This document shows positions 46,101 through 52,205 of a stretch of DNA of 64,000 nucleotides, in pieces. The stretch is from Opisthorchis felineus (lineage: Eukaryota > Platyhelminthes > Trematoda > Opisthorchiida > Opisthorchiidae): NCBI GenBank assembly GCA_004794785.1, contig SJOL01002848.1, positions 33,485 to 97,484 of the forward strand, given 5' to 3'. Under the pieces are notes generated by a model. That model was given only the letters and a program-made list of their open reading frames with translations, was not told the DNA's origin and did not search any database. A program made the position numbers and the translations under genes. Every line of letters begins with the position of its first letter. The first letter of the stretch is position 1.

Positions 46101-49100
46101 TCGACTTCAAACCGAAAGGTAAGTCGAATTTCTGGGTTTCATTTGTGAATTTTAATAAAGAAAAGTTGTAAAATTCGATCCACTCGTTCCCGTTGGATTC
46201 AACTGATTTTAACTGCGCGTCATGTTCAGTCAAGCGAGGTAGCATTCGCTTCATGATCGCCACTTCGTCATTCCAACAGTACGGTGCATTCAAAAAACAC
46301 AATATGTTTCATTCTAGGAAAAACAATTCAGGCTTTGTTGAAAAATACCTGAATGCACCATGCGATTTCAAATGCAGACTAGATTACCACTCACTTCGCT
46401 AAAACTTATCCGCTTCTCTCTGGTTTGTAGATGTTGTGACGCATTCTTACTTGAAAGACCTTGCCAAAAAGTTGCCAGGCGATTCATGGCAACGTTTAGG
46501 ATCTGCACTCGATATGAGCCGAGGTCGTCTACAAGTCGTAAGTGCCAAAGTTGGAGAAGCAGCGGAGCCGTTAGCATTGGCAATGCTCACAAGCTGGATC
46601 AAAACTTTGCCTATCTCTGCAGATAGAGTAAGTTTTATCTTTGGGGATGCTAACAATATTTTTGACTGGTAGAAATTGAGAGGACCTTGCGAGGTTAAAC
46701 CTGTAGTTTCCCGCTAAGCATAACTAAGCGCAAAAGCCAGAGCATGCACTATCCCCACAGTTTTATCATTTTTGGCATCTCAAAGGAAGCACGTGCGATT
46801 CGAACCACCACGTTAGTTCAGGTTTCCCGACTAGAGGGTTGAACGAGAGAATAAAGAGCGTGGCAGGTCTAACGCTTAAATAGGAAGGAATTCCGCTGGG
46901 ATGTGCTCTTCCCTAACGTTATAATTCTTACACATTGAAGTACTTGATGGTCTCTGGCCAATGAGCATTGCCTAGTTGCAAATGCCTGCACCGAGTGTAA
47001 ACCTAATTGTCAAGAAGGTCAGATTCCTGAGGATTATCCCAGAATACCCGGAAACTACTGGCACCCTCAAAACTCCACCAAACGCCGATCAGACAACCTA
47101 GGTTCAAGGTCATACACTGCCCTTAAAAATATAGCGCGAGGCAGTTGTACTTTCGCATTCACTTGTTTGCAGTAAAGCTGTGTTCCTTGTCGGCAAGTCT
47201 TCTTCCGGCACTAAGGCACTGGATCGAGGACAGCACTCAGATATAACACTAATATTAGAGGACAGATTCATTATAGGGGCATCCGCCCTTGTGTTTGTCC
47301 CTACTGTTTCAGAGTCATTTTCACCGACTTTTCACCTGCGGTTTGTTTCACAATGGAATAAGACTAAATTCAACACAGCTGATTGTACTCGGTTTCCAGG
47401 TTAACCCCAATATTAGCTAATCATTCACAACCACCATACTGAGCTCCTACTTGCTTCTCACTCACTACGCTGTTGTATCGGGTGCTTCAAATTGTGGGAG
47501 AGATACAGTCATCCATCATGCGTTCTCCGATCACAGCCAGAAGGCTTTTATTCACACGGCCAGTTCTTTGACGTCAAAAGAGCGCAGTTACGGGTAAGAC
47601 AAAATGAGCTCCGACTCTCGTGTTTGCTAACTCGAAATGATCTACCGCCGTCAGTTCATCTTGGTGGTCGATTACAAACCATCCCTTGCTTTGTTTGGCT
47701 CGAAAAAAACGGATATCAGTGAATACCGCCAACCACCTTTAGTGATGGGCCACTGTGTTGCTAAGATGCGGCTGCAAGATTAGATGACAGTCGAGCTTTT
47801 GACTCAGCCAGGCTGACTCGCTGACTTAGTTATGTCGGAATTAACGTGCTTTTTAGTGATAACAATCTCTCAATCACTACACGACCACATGGTGTAAAAT
47901 TCGTAATTAAAGGATGAATGATTGCAAATTCTATCTAAGTGGTAGTTGATAACACCGCTGGTTGCCGCACGGTCTAGGCTTTTCCTAATAACTGGAAAGC
48001 CGCGAGTTCGAATCTCCCTGTAGCTTATTGAGATGCGCAAATCTAACGATTCCCAATAAGGACGAAGCACCCGTACAGGACTCCTTCGGCACAGGTTGAC
48101 TTAACTGCTTGATTGAAAAAAGTCAAAAGCGAACTGGACAGCGTCATAACTGGTTCATATCCTCCCAGTGACTGTTGACCTAGTCAACCATGCTACGAAC
48201 CGAAATCCTGTGTCACAGCAGGTCATCAAGTACCATTGAAGTCAATGACGGAGCATCTGCAACAAGATTAGTTGAGAACTTAATTCGGTCGAAATGGCGT
48301 AATATCACCGACTGGCTGATGTGCTTGGTTTCAAGAGCGCGCTGTCATTCAAAAAAGATAAAGCCAGTTGTGATGTGCCAGATTCACAAGGAGTATCTTA
48401 GAACAAAAAGAATGGTGTTTACTCGAAGTTACTTCTACCTACCTCTGATGGACTTGAACATTGTATAGTTCGCGAAAGTTGCCATATGTTCTGGCGGTAA
48501 CCGACCAGACCCTGTTCCCGTCCTATTTATGCAAGCTCAGTTAGTGGTCATTGTTCCGAACCATCAGGCGCCTTTGGATTCGTATTGTCGAACATACTCC
48601 GGAACTTAGGCAACGGTAGCGTCAAGAGGGCAATAACGAAGCACCTGAACTGTTTTCACGTACAGTGACCAGTGTATCTTTACCTGGCTGAGGCCACTGC
48701 TGTCCACATTTTAGAGCTCTTCTGTACGCAGGATTGGTTAGAATGCTGACGGTCTGGCATCAACGCGGGCTTTGGTTAGTAGGAACCATGGGTACCGCAG
48801 CCAATCGTGCCCTCCGTAAAAGTGCCGAGCCTAGACAACGTACTTCAGTAGATGAGCTAGTGGGCTCGTGACTGCTCGTGCAAGAGCAGTCAGGCTTTGA
48901 CGAAACGCCAGAAAGCAGTGTAGGACCGTTTCATGCTTGCTTGAAACTATTGGCAGTCGTGGAGGCTTCAACCCTACTACCGTCCGGTTAATGCCTGAAA
49001 ACTCTATCACGCAATCATGTGTGGTTAGTTGGCGGCGTGAACAACTTGTTGTCAACAATCACACGGGTTTGCGTCAAGTCATCCAGTGCTGACTGTTCCC

Positions 49101-49372
49101 CGACTGACTATTTCGTAGGGAAAAAAATTCCACCCCTTATCAGATTAATGATAATTTATAGGGAGTAGTCTGATAACCCGAAATCACCCGAACACCCAGA
49201 AGCTACGTCTACTACAAAAGTTGTTTTTCTCTCATTTCAGTTTGCAATCCTATACAGAGCGCTTCAGGTGATTGGACAGTTCGACTTGGCAGCCGAATTA
49301 TACTCAGCTGGCTGCTCGGTGAATGAGGATCAAGATTCAGTGGATAGCTCACCTCGGAAAAGTGTTAGATGA
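21692..49372 (+). CDS. Ankyrin-like ZU5-ZU5-UPA-Death domain protein with coiled-coil N-terminus (13-exon model)
   Basis: The thirteen exons listed below join with matching phases at every junction; the total of 2,976 bases is divisible by three and gives 991 residues. Residues 1-90 are acidic and low-complexity, about 95-260 helical/coiled-coil, and 265-313 Pro/Gln/Arg-rich. The first ZU5 domain is about 314-450, the second about 462-665 ([16 protein letters not shown] is close to ankyrin's second ZU5 start), UPA about 665-875 and Death about 885-970. In ankyrins, PIDD and UNC5 this ZU5-UPA-Death unit is a cytoplasmic scaffold: ankyrin ZU5 binds spectrin, and Death domains recruit partners. 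No ankyrin repeats, LRRs or membrane segment were seen. Exons 3-13 are secure as one gene. Joining exons 1-2 to them is a phase-consistent inference, and exon 2 may instead end a separate gene. Confidence 0.75.
23430..25330 (+). mobile_element. Heavily decayed non-LTR retrotransposon
   Basis: Near 23440 an endonuclease-like start (NVRTL) is visible. Near 24790 there is an [14 protein letters not shown] block of the kind found in RT fingers, and at 25090 [11 protein letters not shown], the first catalytic Asp motif of reverse transcriptase. Order and spacing fit a non-LTR element, but many stops and frameshifts separate the pieces. The clade is uncertain and the boundaries are approximate. Confidence 0.5.
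25900..26040 (+). repeat. Dispersed repeat fragment shared with 36240-36390
   Basis: Shares GACCCAGCAACTG / GACCCAGTAACAT, CAGTCAGGCACCGCCAC / CAGTCAGGTAGCGCCAC and ACGCTTGAAACCTGC with the region beside the hammerhead SINE at 36.2-36.4 kb. Confidence 0.6.
28086..28533 (+). CDS. ZU5 gene exon 2 (coiled coil and disordered tail)
   Basis: The acceptor GTTTGTAG|AT completes a GAT codon with exon 1. It encodes more helix ([20 protein letters not shown], then [20 protein letters not shown]) and a Pro/Gln/Arg-rich stretch ending FWPKH. A strong donor GTGAGT at 28534 leaves phase 2, which fits exon 3. If unspliced, the frame stops at TGA 28535-28537, inside the donor, and an AATAAA follows at 28724. 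A short protein ending here is therefore a real alternative. Confidence 0.72.
28724..28729 (+). promoter_or_regulatory. Possible poly(A) signal AATAAA
   Basis: Canonical hexamer 187 bases after the in-frame TGA of exon 2. It would end a short two-exon transcript if the GTGAGT donor were not used. Confidence 0.35.
31155..31310 (-). mobile_element. tRNA-headed SINE (family B) with decayed hammerhead
   Basis: The minus strand begins with a tRNA-like head (about 31309-31246: GGTGGAGTAGTGGTAACGCG as A box, AAGGTTCAAACC as B box). Downstream it continues into a hammerhead-like segment (31225-31188). The family end is near 31155, where similarity to the 36 kb copy stops (GGACTCATCAGAA). Confidence 0.72.
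31188..31231 (-). ncRNA. Type I hammerhead ribozyme, decayed copy
   Basis: On the minus strand GCACTG, then intact CTGATGA (31225-31219), stem II region GGCCTAACAGGGGC, then ATAA where GAAA is required, loop CTCGAG, and CC where UC is required before the cut. The later CAATGC would pair with GCACTG with one mismatch. Core changes in GAAA and at the cleavage triplet predict an inactive copy. Confidence 0.65.
32165..32240 (+). mobile_element. RTE 3'-end fragment
   Basis: The plus strand reads GAAGCAGCAATGCTGAACAC, TGGTGTTATCCTGTC and then a GATGATGAC-type tail, matching the end of the young RTE (GAAGCATCAGGGTCAACAC, TGATGTTGCTGTC, TGA run). Confidence 0.6.
34060..34205 (+). mobile_element. SINE-A, 5'-truncated copy
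   Basis: Body of family A without the tRNA head: CTCCTGTCTACGCTTGGGCA, ATATCCCAGCCCTCA, CCTTCGGGTGGTATGGCAGC and GTTGAACG near the end. Confidence 0.7.
34301..34640 (+). repeat. Dispersed repeat E, copy 1
   Basis: Shares with 51900-52205: GAACGAAGG, GAGGCCA, CAAAGGTCACGCGGTCAC (against CAAAGTTCACGTGGTCAC), CCAATCAG, CTAGCAACA, TTAACACACACG and CAGTTTAGCGAACAAAC. A 122-codon open frame inside (34235-34603) is a product of its biased composition rather than a recognised gene. Confidence 0.65.
34732..34779. other. Two adjacent perfect hairpins
   Basis: AGGCGACAGG-TAG-CCTGTCGCCT (34732-34754, 10-bp stem, 3-nt loop), then AGAGCCA-GCTTG-TGGCTCT (34761-34779, 7-bp stem). They lie about 90 bases past repeat E. 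Function is unknown. Confidence 0.75.
35482..35671 (+). CDS. ZU5 gene exon 3 (first ZU5 domain)
   Basis: The acceptor CACCTACCAG at 35481 enters in phase 2 and the donor TGG|GTAGGT leaves in phase 0. It encodes [20 protein letters not shown] and, further on, [20 protein letters not shown]. These align by eye with the first ZU5 of ankyrins (positions of IIIPPRKC.APTRITCRL and FLGPVIVEIP). Confidence 0.75.
35818..35990 (-). mobile_element. SINE-A copy, minus strand
   Basis: The minus strand reads CATCTCGACTTCTCCTGTCT, AGGCTTGAGCAACCTGGCAG, then CCTTCGGGTGGCATGGCAGC and GAAAGGGTGTTACAGCTGAA. The tRNA head is mostly absent. It lies about 40 bases 3' of the hammerhead SINE-B on the same strand. 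Confidence 0.75.
36030..36182 (-). mobile_element. tRNA-headed SINE (family B) carrying a hammerhead
   Basis: The minus strand starts with a tRNA-like head (36182-36118: GGTGGAGCAGTGGTAACACG, CTCGCCTCGCATG, and B box CAGTTGAAACCCC). The hammerhead follows (36105-36059), and the copy ends near GGACTCACCGAAA. It matches 31155-31310 over its whole length. tRNA-derived SINEs with hammerheads are known in schistosomes (Sm-alpha type). Confidence 0.78.
36059..36105 (-). ncRNA. Type I hammerhead ribozyme, intact core
   Basis: Minus-strand order: GTGCACTG (stem I 3' strand, 36105-36098); CTGATGA (36097-36091); stem II and loop GCTCTAATAACAGC (36090-36077, three pairs, then a mismatch); GAAA (36076-36073); loop TTCGAG; TC (36066-36065); predicted cut; CAGTGT (36064-36059), which pairs with GCACTG. 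All core nucleotides of the hammerhead are present and helix III is very short, as in the type I ribozymes of metazoan retroelements. Stem II is weak in this copy. Self-cleavage would release SINE RNA at this point. Assigned from the core and the complementarity; activity is not tested. Confidence 0.75.
36240..36390 (-). repeat. Repeat beside SINE-B, shared with 25900-26040
   Basis: Contains CAGTCAGGTAGCGCCAC and ACGCTTGAAACCTGC on the plus strand. It may be the 5' part of a longer composite element that includes SINE-B. The 31 kb SINE-B copy also shares TACG(T/C)CTGAA(T/C)AGG upstream of its head. Confidence 0.5.
38279..38407 (+). CDS. ZU5 gene exon 4 (first ZU5, middle)
   Basis: Phase 0 on both sides, between TTACATCAG and AAAGTT|GTGAGT. 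Encodes 43 residues including [19 protein letters not shown]. It has no strong family signature of its own. It is accepted because its phases and position fit exactly between two recognisable ZU5 exons. Confidence 0.6.
38408..39529. other. ZU5 gene intron 4
   Basis: A 1.1 kb intron. A candidate exon at 39381-39479 has splice-like ends, but its only open frame leaves phase 1 and cannot join exon 5. The open frame 38734-38931 is likewise unsupported. Confidence 0.6.
39530..39775 (+). CDS. ZU5 gene exon 5 (end of first and start of second ZU5)
   Basis: Runs from TTGCTTCAG to TTGCAG|GTGAGT, phase 0 on both sides. [16 protein letters not shown] followed by [19 protein letters not shown] matches the start of ankyrin's second ZU5 (IGPEGGILSS, then FPEGAL and VGLQ). 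Confidence 0.82.
40873..40969 (+). CDS. ZU5 gene exon 6 (second ZU5)
   Basis: Enters in phase 0 after TTTTTAG and leaves in phase 1 at [20 protein letters not shown] corresponds to ankyrin TFSPIVTVEP. The frame beyond the donor (to 41121) is intronic. Confidence 0.78.
40970..41821. other. ZU5 gene intron 6
   Basis: A 0.85 kb GT-AG intron. The open frame 41327-41560 inside it lacks fitting splice sites and was not used. Confidence 0.6.
41822..41986 (+). CDS. ZU5 gene exon 7 (second ZU5)
   Basis: The acceptor TTCATTTTAG|CA completes ACA. It reads [20 protein letters not shown], matching ankyrin RRRKFHKPITMTIPVPPP. The donor ACTG|GTAGGT leaves phase 1. Confidence 0.82.
42118..42200. repeat. 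Imperfect trinucleotide-rich run
   Basis: CGTCGTCGTCATCG, then interspersed ATC/ATT units. Confidence 0.7.
42396..42570 (+). mobile_element. SINE-A copy
   Basis: The damaged head (ACTGGTTAAGGCGCAAGAG) is followed by the family body (CTTCTGTCTAGGTTTGAGCA, ACCTAGCAGTATCTCAGC, CTTCCTTCGGGTAACACAGC). It lies 18 bases before exon 8. Confidence 0.75.
42589..42660 (+). CDS. ZU5 gene exon 8 (24 codons, second ZU5)
   Basis: A tiny exon between CATTATAG and a non-canonical GC donor (TCTG|GCAAGT). It enters and leaves in phase 1. It encodes [20 protein letters not shown], ending in LIS plus a split Gly. The in-frame continuation past 42660 hits a stop, so splicing here is needed. Confidence 0.68.
42661..42755 (+). 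other. GC-AG intron (95 bp)
   Basis: Begins GCAAGT, the usual consensus of the minor GC donor class, and ends TTCTAAAG. Flanking phases (1/1) and the ankyrin-like protein alignment support it. Confidence 0.65.
42756..42900 (+). CDS. ZU5 gene exon 9 (end of second ZU5)
   Basis: Encodes [20 protein letters not shown], then [15 protein letters not shown]. It corresponds to ankyrin LLCSITG..PAQWEDIT and CVSFTTNVSA. It leaves in phase 2 at CG|GTTAGT. Confidence 0.8.
42901..43965. other. ZU5 gene intron 9
   Basis: A 1.1 kb GT-AG intron ending TACAAATTTAG. Apart from SINE-A nothing was recognised. Confidence 0.65.
42949..43145 (+). mobile_element. SINE-A copy with intact A and B boxes
   Basis: The A box TGGCTCAGTGGTTAGAGCG and B box GGTTCGAACCC (43001-43011) are both well preserved. 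The body (CTGTCTAGGCTTGAGCAACC and CCTTCGGATGGCATGGCAG) and a T-rich end follow. It lies in intron 9. It has the best-preserved promoter boxes of family A in the window. Confidence 0.82.
43966..44332 (+). CDS. ZU5 gene exon 10 (UPA domain)
   Basis: Enters after TACAAATTTAG, completing CGA, and leaves phase 0 at AACAAG|GTAGGT. It reads [11 protein letters not shown], then [20 protein letters not shown] and [20 protein letters not shown]. This matches ankyrin UPA (ARFWLAD, VVFAKM, CFCMTDD, VLEGKPIYVDCYGNL) in order and spacing. Confidence 0.87.
44333..45823. other. ZU5 gene intron 10
   Basis: A 1.5 kb GT-AG intron. A short stretch at about 44449-44495 resembles 14943-14982 (GTTGCTGA, then TTCGACAGCCCACGA). 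No gene. Confidence 0.6.
45824..46118 (+). CDS. ZU5 gene exon 11 (end of UPA and linker)
   Basis: The acceptor TGTTTTTAG enters in phase 0; the donor AAAG|GTAAGT leaves phase 1. It reads [20 protein letters not shown], then [18 protein letters not shown], which matches the ankyrin CNLNITLPAHK strand, followed by a basic linker. Confidence 0.78.
46431..46627 (+). CDS. ZU5 gene exon 12 (Death domain)
   Basis: The acceptor GGTTTGTAG|AT completes GAT; the donor AGA|GTAAGT leaves phase 0. The Death-domain pattern [20 protein letters not shown], then LQVV, and [12 protein letters not shown] matches ankyrin LGLSWTELARELNFS and FMLLKKWVTR. Confidence 0.88.
47940..48100 (+). repeat. tRNA-like SINE (family C)
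   Basis: B-box-like CGCGAGTTCGAATC at about 48000, and downstream TTCCCAATAAGGACGAAGCA. It is shared with about 57585-57720 (CGCGGGTTCAAATC and ACCATTAAGGATGACGCAGC). Confidence 0.55.
48869..48892. other. Perfect hairpin
   Basis: TGACTGCTC-GTGCAA-GAGCAGTCA, a 9-bp stem with a 6-nt loop. No T-run follows it. Function is unknown. Confidence 0.7.
49241..49372 (+). CDS. ZU5 gene exon 13 (end of Death domain, stop)
   Basis: Reads [20 protein letters not shown], equivalent to ankyrin TDALTSVLTKINRIDIVTLLEG, then a short acidic/Ser tail. Stops at TGA 49370-49372. The tail after the Death domain is only about 23 residues, unlike the long regulatory tails of vertebrate ankyrins. Confidence 0.85.
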   Translation, partial: FAILYRALQVIGQFDLAAELYSAGCSVNEDQDSVDSSPRKSVR

Positions 49373-49782
49373 AATCAGAAAACGCACATGATCATGCACT
49401 CAGACTTAAACAAACAACCATTTATGTTTTATTTATATCTGAATTCCGTTCTTCCTCTAATGAATGGCCTTCTGAATTTTAGTACTGTGACTACCAGAAA
49501 TCACTTCATGAGTAATCATTTTTGGTTAAATATCGTGTTGTGAACGATAGGCGGAGATGGGGTGGGACCACTATCCTCGTAGTGACATGAGAAGGGACGC
49601 TCCTACTGACGGGTACACTTTTCTTCGTCCTAACACCATATCAATTTCATCATCTTACTCCAACCAGCAAACTTCCCTGAAAAAATGCACCGTTACTGAT
49701 AAACGAGTATACACTTAAAACACATGGTATGAGTGCAAAGTTATCTTGCAGCGCAATGCAATAGCATAGTGAGTATATGATA

Positions 49783-49788
49783 AATAAA
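49783..49788 (+). promoter_or_regulatory. Candidate poly(A) signal of the ZU5 gene
   Basis: AATAAA about 410 bases after the stop codon of exon 13, on the coding strand. Confidence 0.5.
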
Positions 49789-50068
49789 CGTTGAGGAAAT
49801 GCCTCTTTGTGTGGGGGTAAAACAGTTTTTCACCTTCCTATCCTATGCAAAAGTGTATGTCAAAAAAGATATTCCGGTGTATCATTTGCTAGCCGAACAA
49901 AAGGAGTCTAAAACACACCATTGGAACGCATCATTGGAATACGCTTCAGGAGAGAGAAAAATGTAGTCACTCCCAAGGATGAGCTTTCTATAGTGGGACA
50001 CATACGTCCAATCCCCAAAAAAGTGACAATCTGACCTTTAGCAACACATATACAGTCCGCACACACAG

Positions 50069-50260
50069 CTCGAGATAGCCCAGTGGTCAAGGCGCGAGCT
50101 TACTGGCCAGAAGGTCCATGGTTCGAAACCAACCTCGGCATCTCGACCGCTCTTGTCTAGGCTCTGGAAACCTGGCAGTATCTCAACCCTCGTGCTTCAT
50201 TCAGATGACATGGCAGCTAGGCATAGAGTGCATAACAGCTGAAGGATTATTTTATCTTTA
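50069..50260 (+). mobile_element. SINE-A copy with good A and B boxes
   Basis: A box TAGCCCAGTGGTCAAGGCG, B box GGTTCGAAACC (50120-50130), body CTTGTCTAGGCTCTGGAAAC and a T-rich end. An 8-base ACACACAG occurs just before and just after and may be a short target-site duplication. Confidence 0.8.
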
Positions 50261-51899
50261 CACACAGTCTATCTAGGTTGTCTGAATGTCCCAGAACTTC
50301 TACACTTTTAGGAATAACCGACGGGCAAGTTTTGTCCCTGTATTTCGATAAACTTCCACTCATCATGTGAAACATAGTATAATGCATAAGACCGCAGCAT
50401 ATCCGCAATGTCAGATTGATGTAAAACCACCTGAACGGGTTGCGAAATATGGATAAGCTTCAATGCTTCTGGGTAGTTACAAAATGCGGTGCGTTAGGCC
50501 AAAGAAATATCCGAGATGCCGCAAGATGGCTATTCGCTGATAGAAGAATAGCTGGCGCAGCCTAGAACTAACTGCGGGAATACACAAGTTTTCCAGAAGC
50601 AGTGATACTTTCAGACAAGAGATATTCAGCATATAGTTTAGCTTTAAGAGCTGCTAGTATGCTAATTTCCAATTTATTTACGAAAATCTCCAGGCAGACT
50701 TGAAGTCGTAGTCTCCCGGCTAGTAGTTGAAACTAAAACTTTCGGCCGTCAGCGGCTGTTCAGAAGTGAATGTAACTCACACTTATGGAGGCCATAGTGT
50801 CACTTATCCTTGAGTCAAGGAACTCACGCCACGTGATCACGTGCTGACTGGCTCCCCGAGTAACGACTTGACAGACGGAAGACTCATGCGAAGCGTGAAC
50901 TATTCTTCCTTCTGAGCTACTTGCAGTTTGTTGGTAGTATATGATCTGAAAATTTTCAGGTTTTCATCTGGTAGATGAAGTCAACGCACACCAAAAGTCA
51001 GAGAAGCACTGGGAAAATTCGAAAATGCAATTCTGCAGAATTACCAATGAGATCCCAACTAGTAACCTCCTGGCTACGACCTGAGAACCAAGCCGTTCGG
51101 TCGCGAGCAGCTGAACGGCAGTTTGATTTACTCTGGAATTCCCTTGCAAGACGTCCGCCAGTGGAGCCATGCCAAATCATTCTATCCTTAAGAAAGCTGT
51201 TGAACTTAATTTAACGGGCAGAGATACTCGCGTACAGAACCCTTCAAACTGAGTCCTGAAGTTGGGAAGTACGTGGTCGGCTTCCTTAAAGTTCGGTCAT
51301 AAACTGTCTGGTCTCCTCATTTGGTTAACCAGATTGTATCAAACTCGAGGCTTTTTGGATCACAGTTATGGATTGCTGACATAAGGAGCATACTATCAAA
51401 AAACCACATTCGTGCACTCAATGAACTGAGCACCAAATGGCTCTGACCTTAATTACGCCCTAGATGATAACTATTATATAGGGCTGGTTGGTAAAATTTT
51501 GGATCACTGAAATGCTTCTAACTCCCATGATGGTACACATGCGGACCTATACCCAATCCAAAAGTATCTTTGAAAACGGCGTGTCCCTTATGGTGAGGTG
51601 ACAGTGCGCAGGAGATCCGTAATATTTCAGCCGTCTTGCTACCTAATCGGTTCGCAAATGTGACCTTTTTCATCTGCAAATGACGAATGCATAGCCGATC
51701 TTGACAGTTCACAATGTCTTCAAGATGAAGTGAAATCAGTGCTTCGTGTTTGGGTTCTCTGCTAGGTAAAATCGCCAATTTTCTCGTGAAGCACACAGTA
51801 CCCTTTATCAACATTTATGATGAGGGCTAATCACATTGCTGTTCAGCCGCTCGAGGTGGAAAAATATACAGTGCTTCTCGACTTTTCAGCATACATTGG

Positions 51900-52205
51900 C
51901 CCCAGTAACAGAACGAAGGACAGAAGTCATTCCAGAACCAACCAGAGTAAGAAAGCAGGGAGGCCAAGATCAAAGTTCACGTGGTCACCGACCAATCAGC
52001 ACACGGGATAACAGACTGACCAATGGAACCACCCGACTGAACAATCAATCGTGATCGAAGTCCAGCCCCGGACTAGCAACAGTAATATTAACACACACGC
52101 AATACTGCTCAGCATACAACCACCGACCCACCGCTACGCACCCTAATAACTCGAATGGTGATGAACGTTTGCAAATTGTACAGCTCAGCGAACAAAACAA
52201 CAACC
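51900..52205 (+). repeat. Dispersed repeat E, copy 2
   Basis: Partner of 34301-34640. Shares GAACGAAGGACAGAAGTC-type start, GGTCACCGACCAATCAG, CTAGCAACAGTAATATTAAC and CAGCGAACAAAACAAC. Confidence 0.65.

Larger units (their letters stand above)
46628..49240. other. ZU5 gene intron 12
   Basis: A 2.6 kb GT-AG intron ending TCTCATTTCAG. Contains a SINE-C copy (about 47940-48100) and a perfect 9-bp hairpin (48869-48892). Confidence 0.65.
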
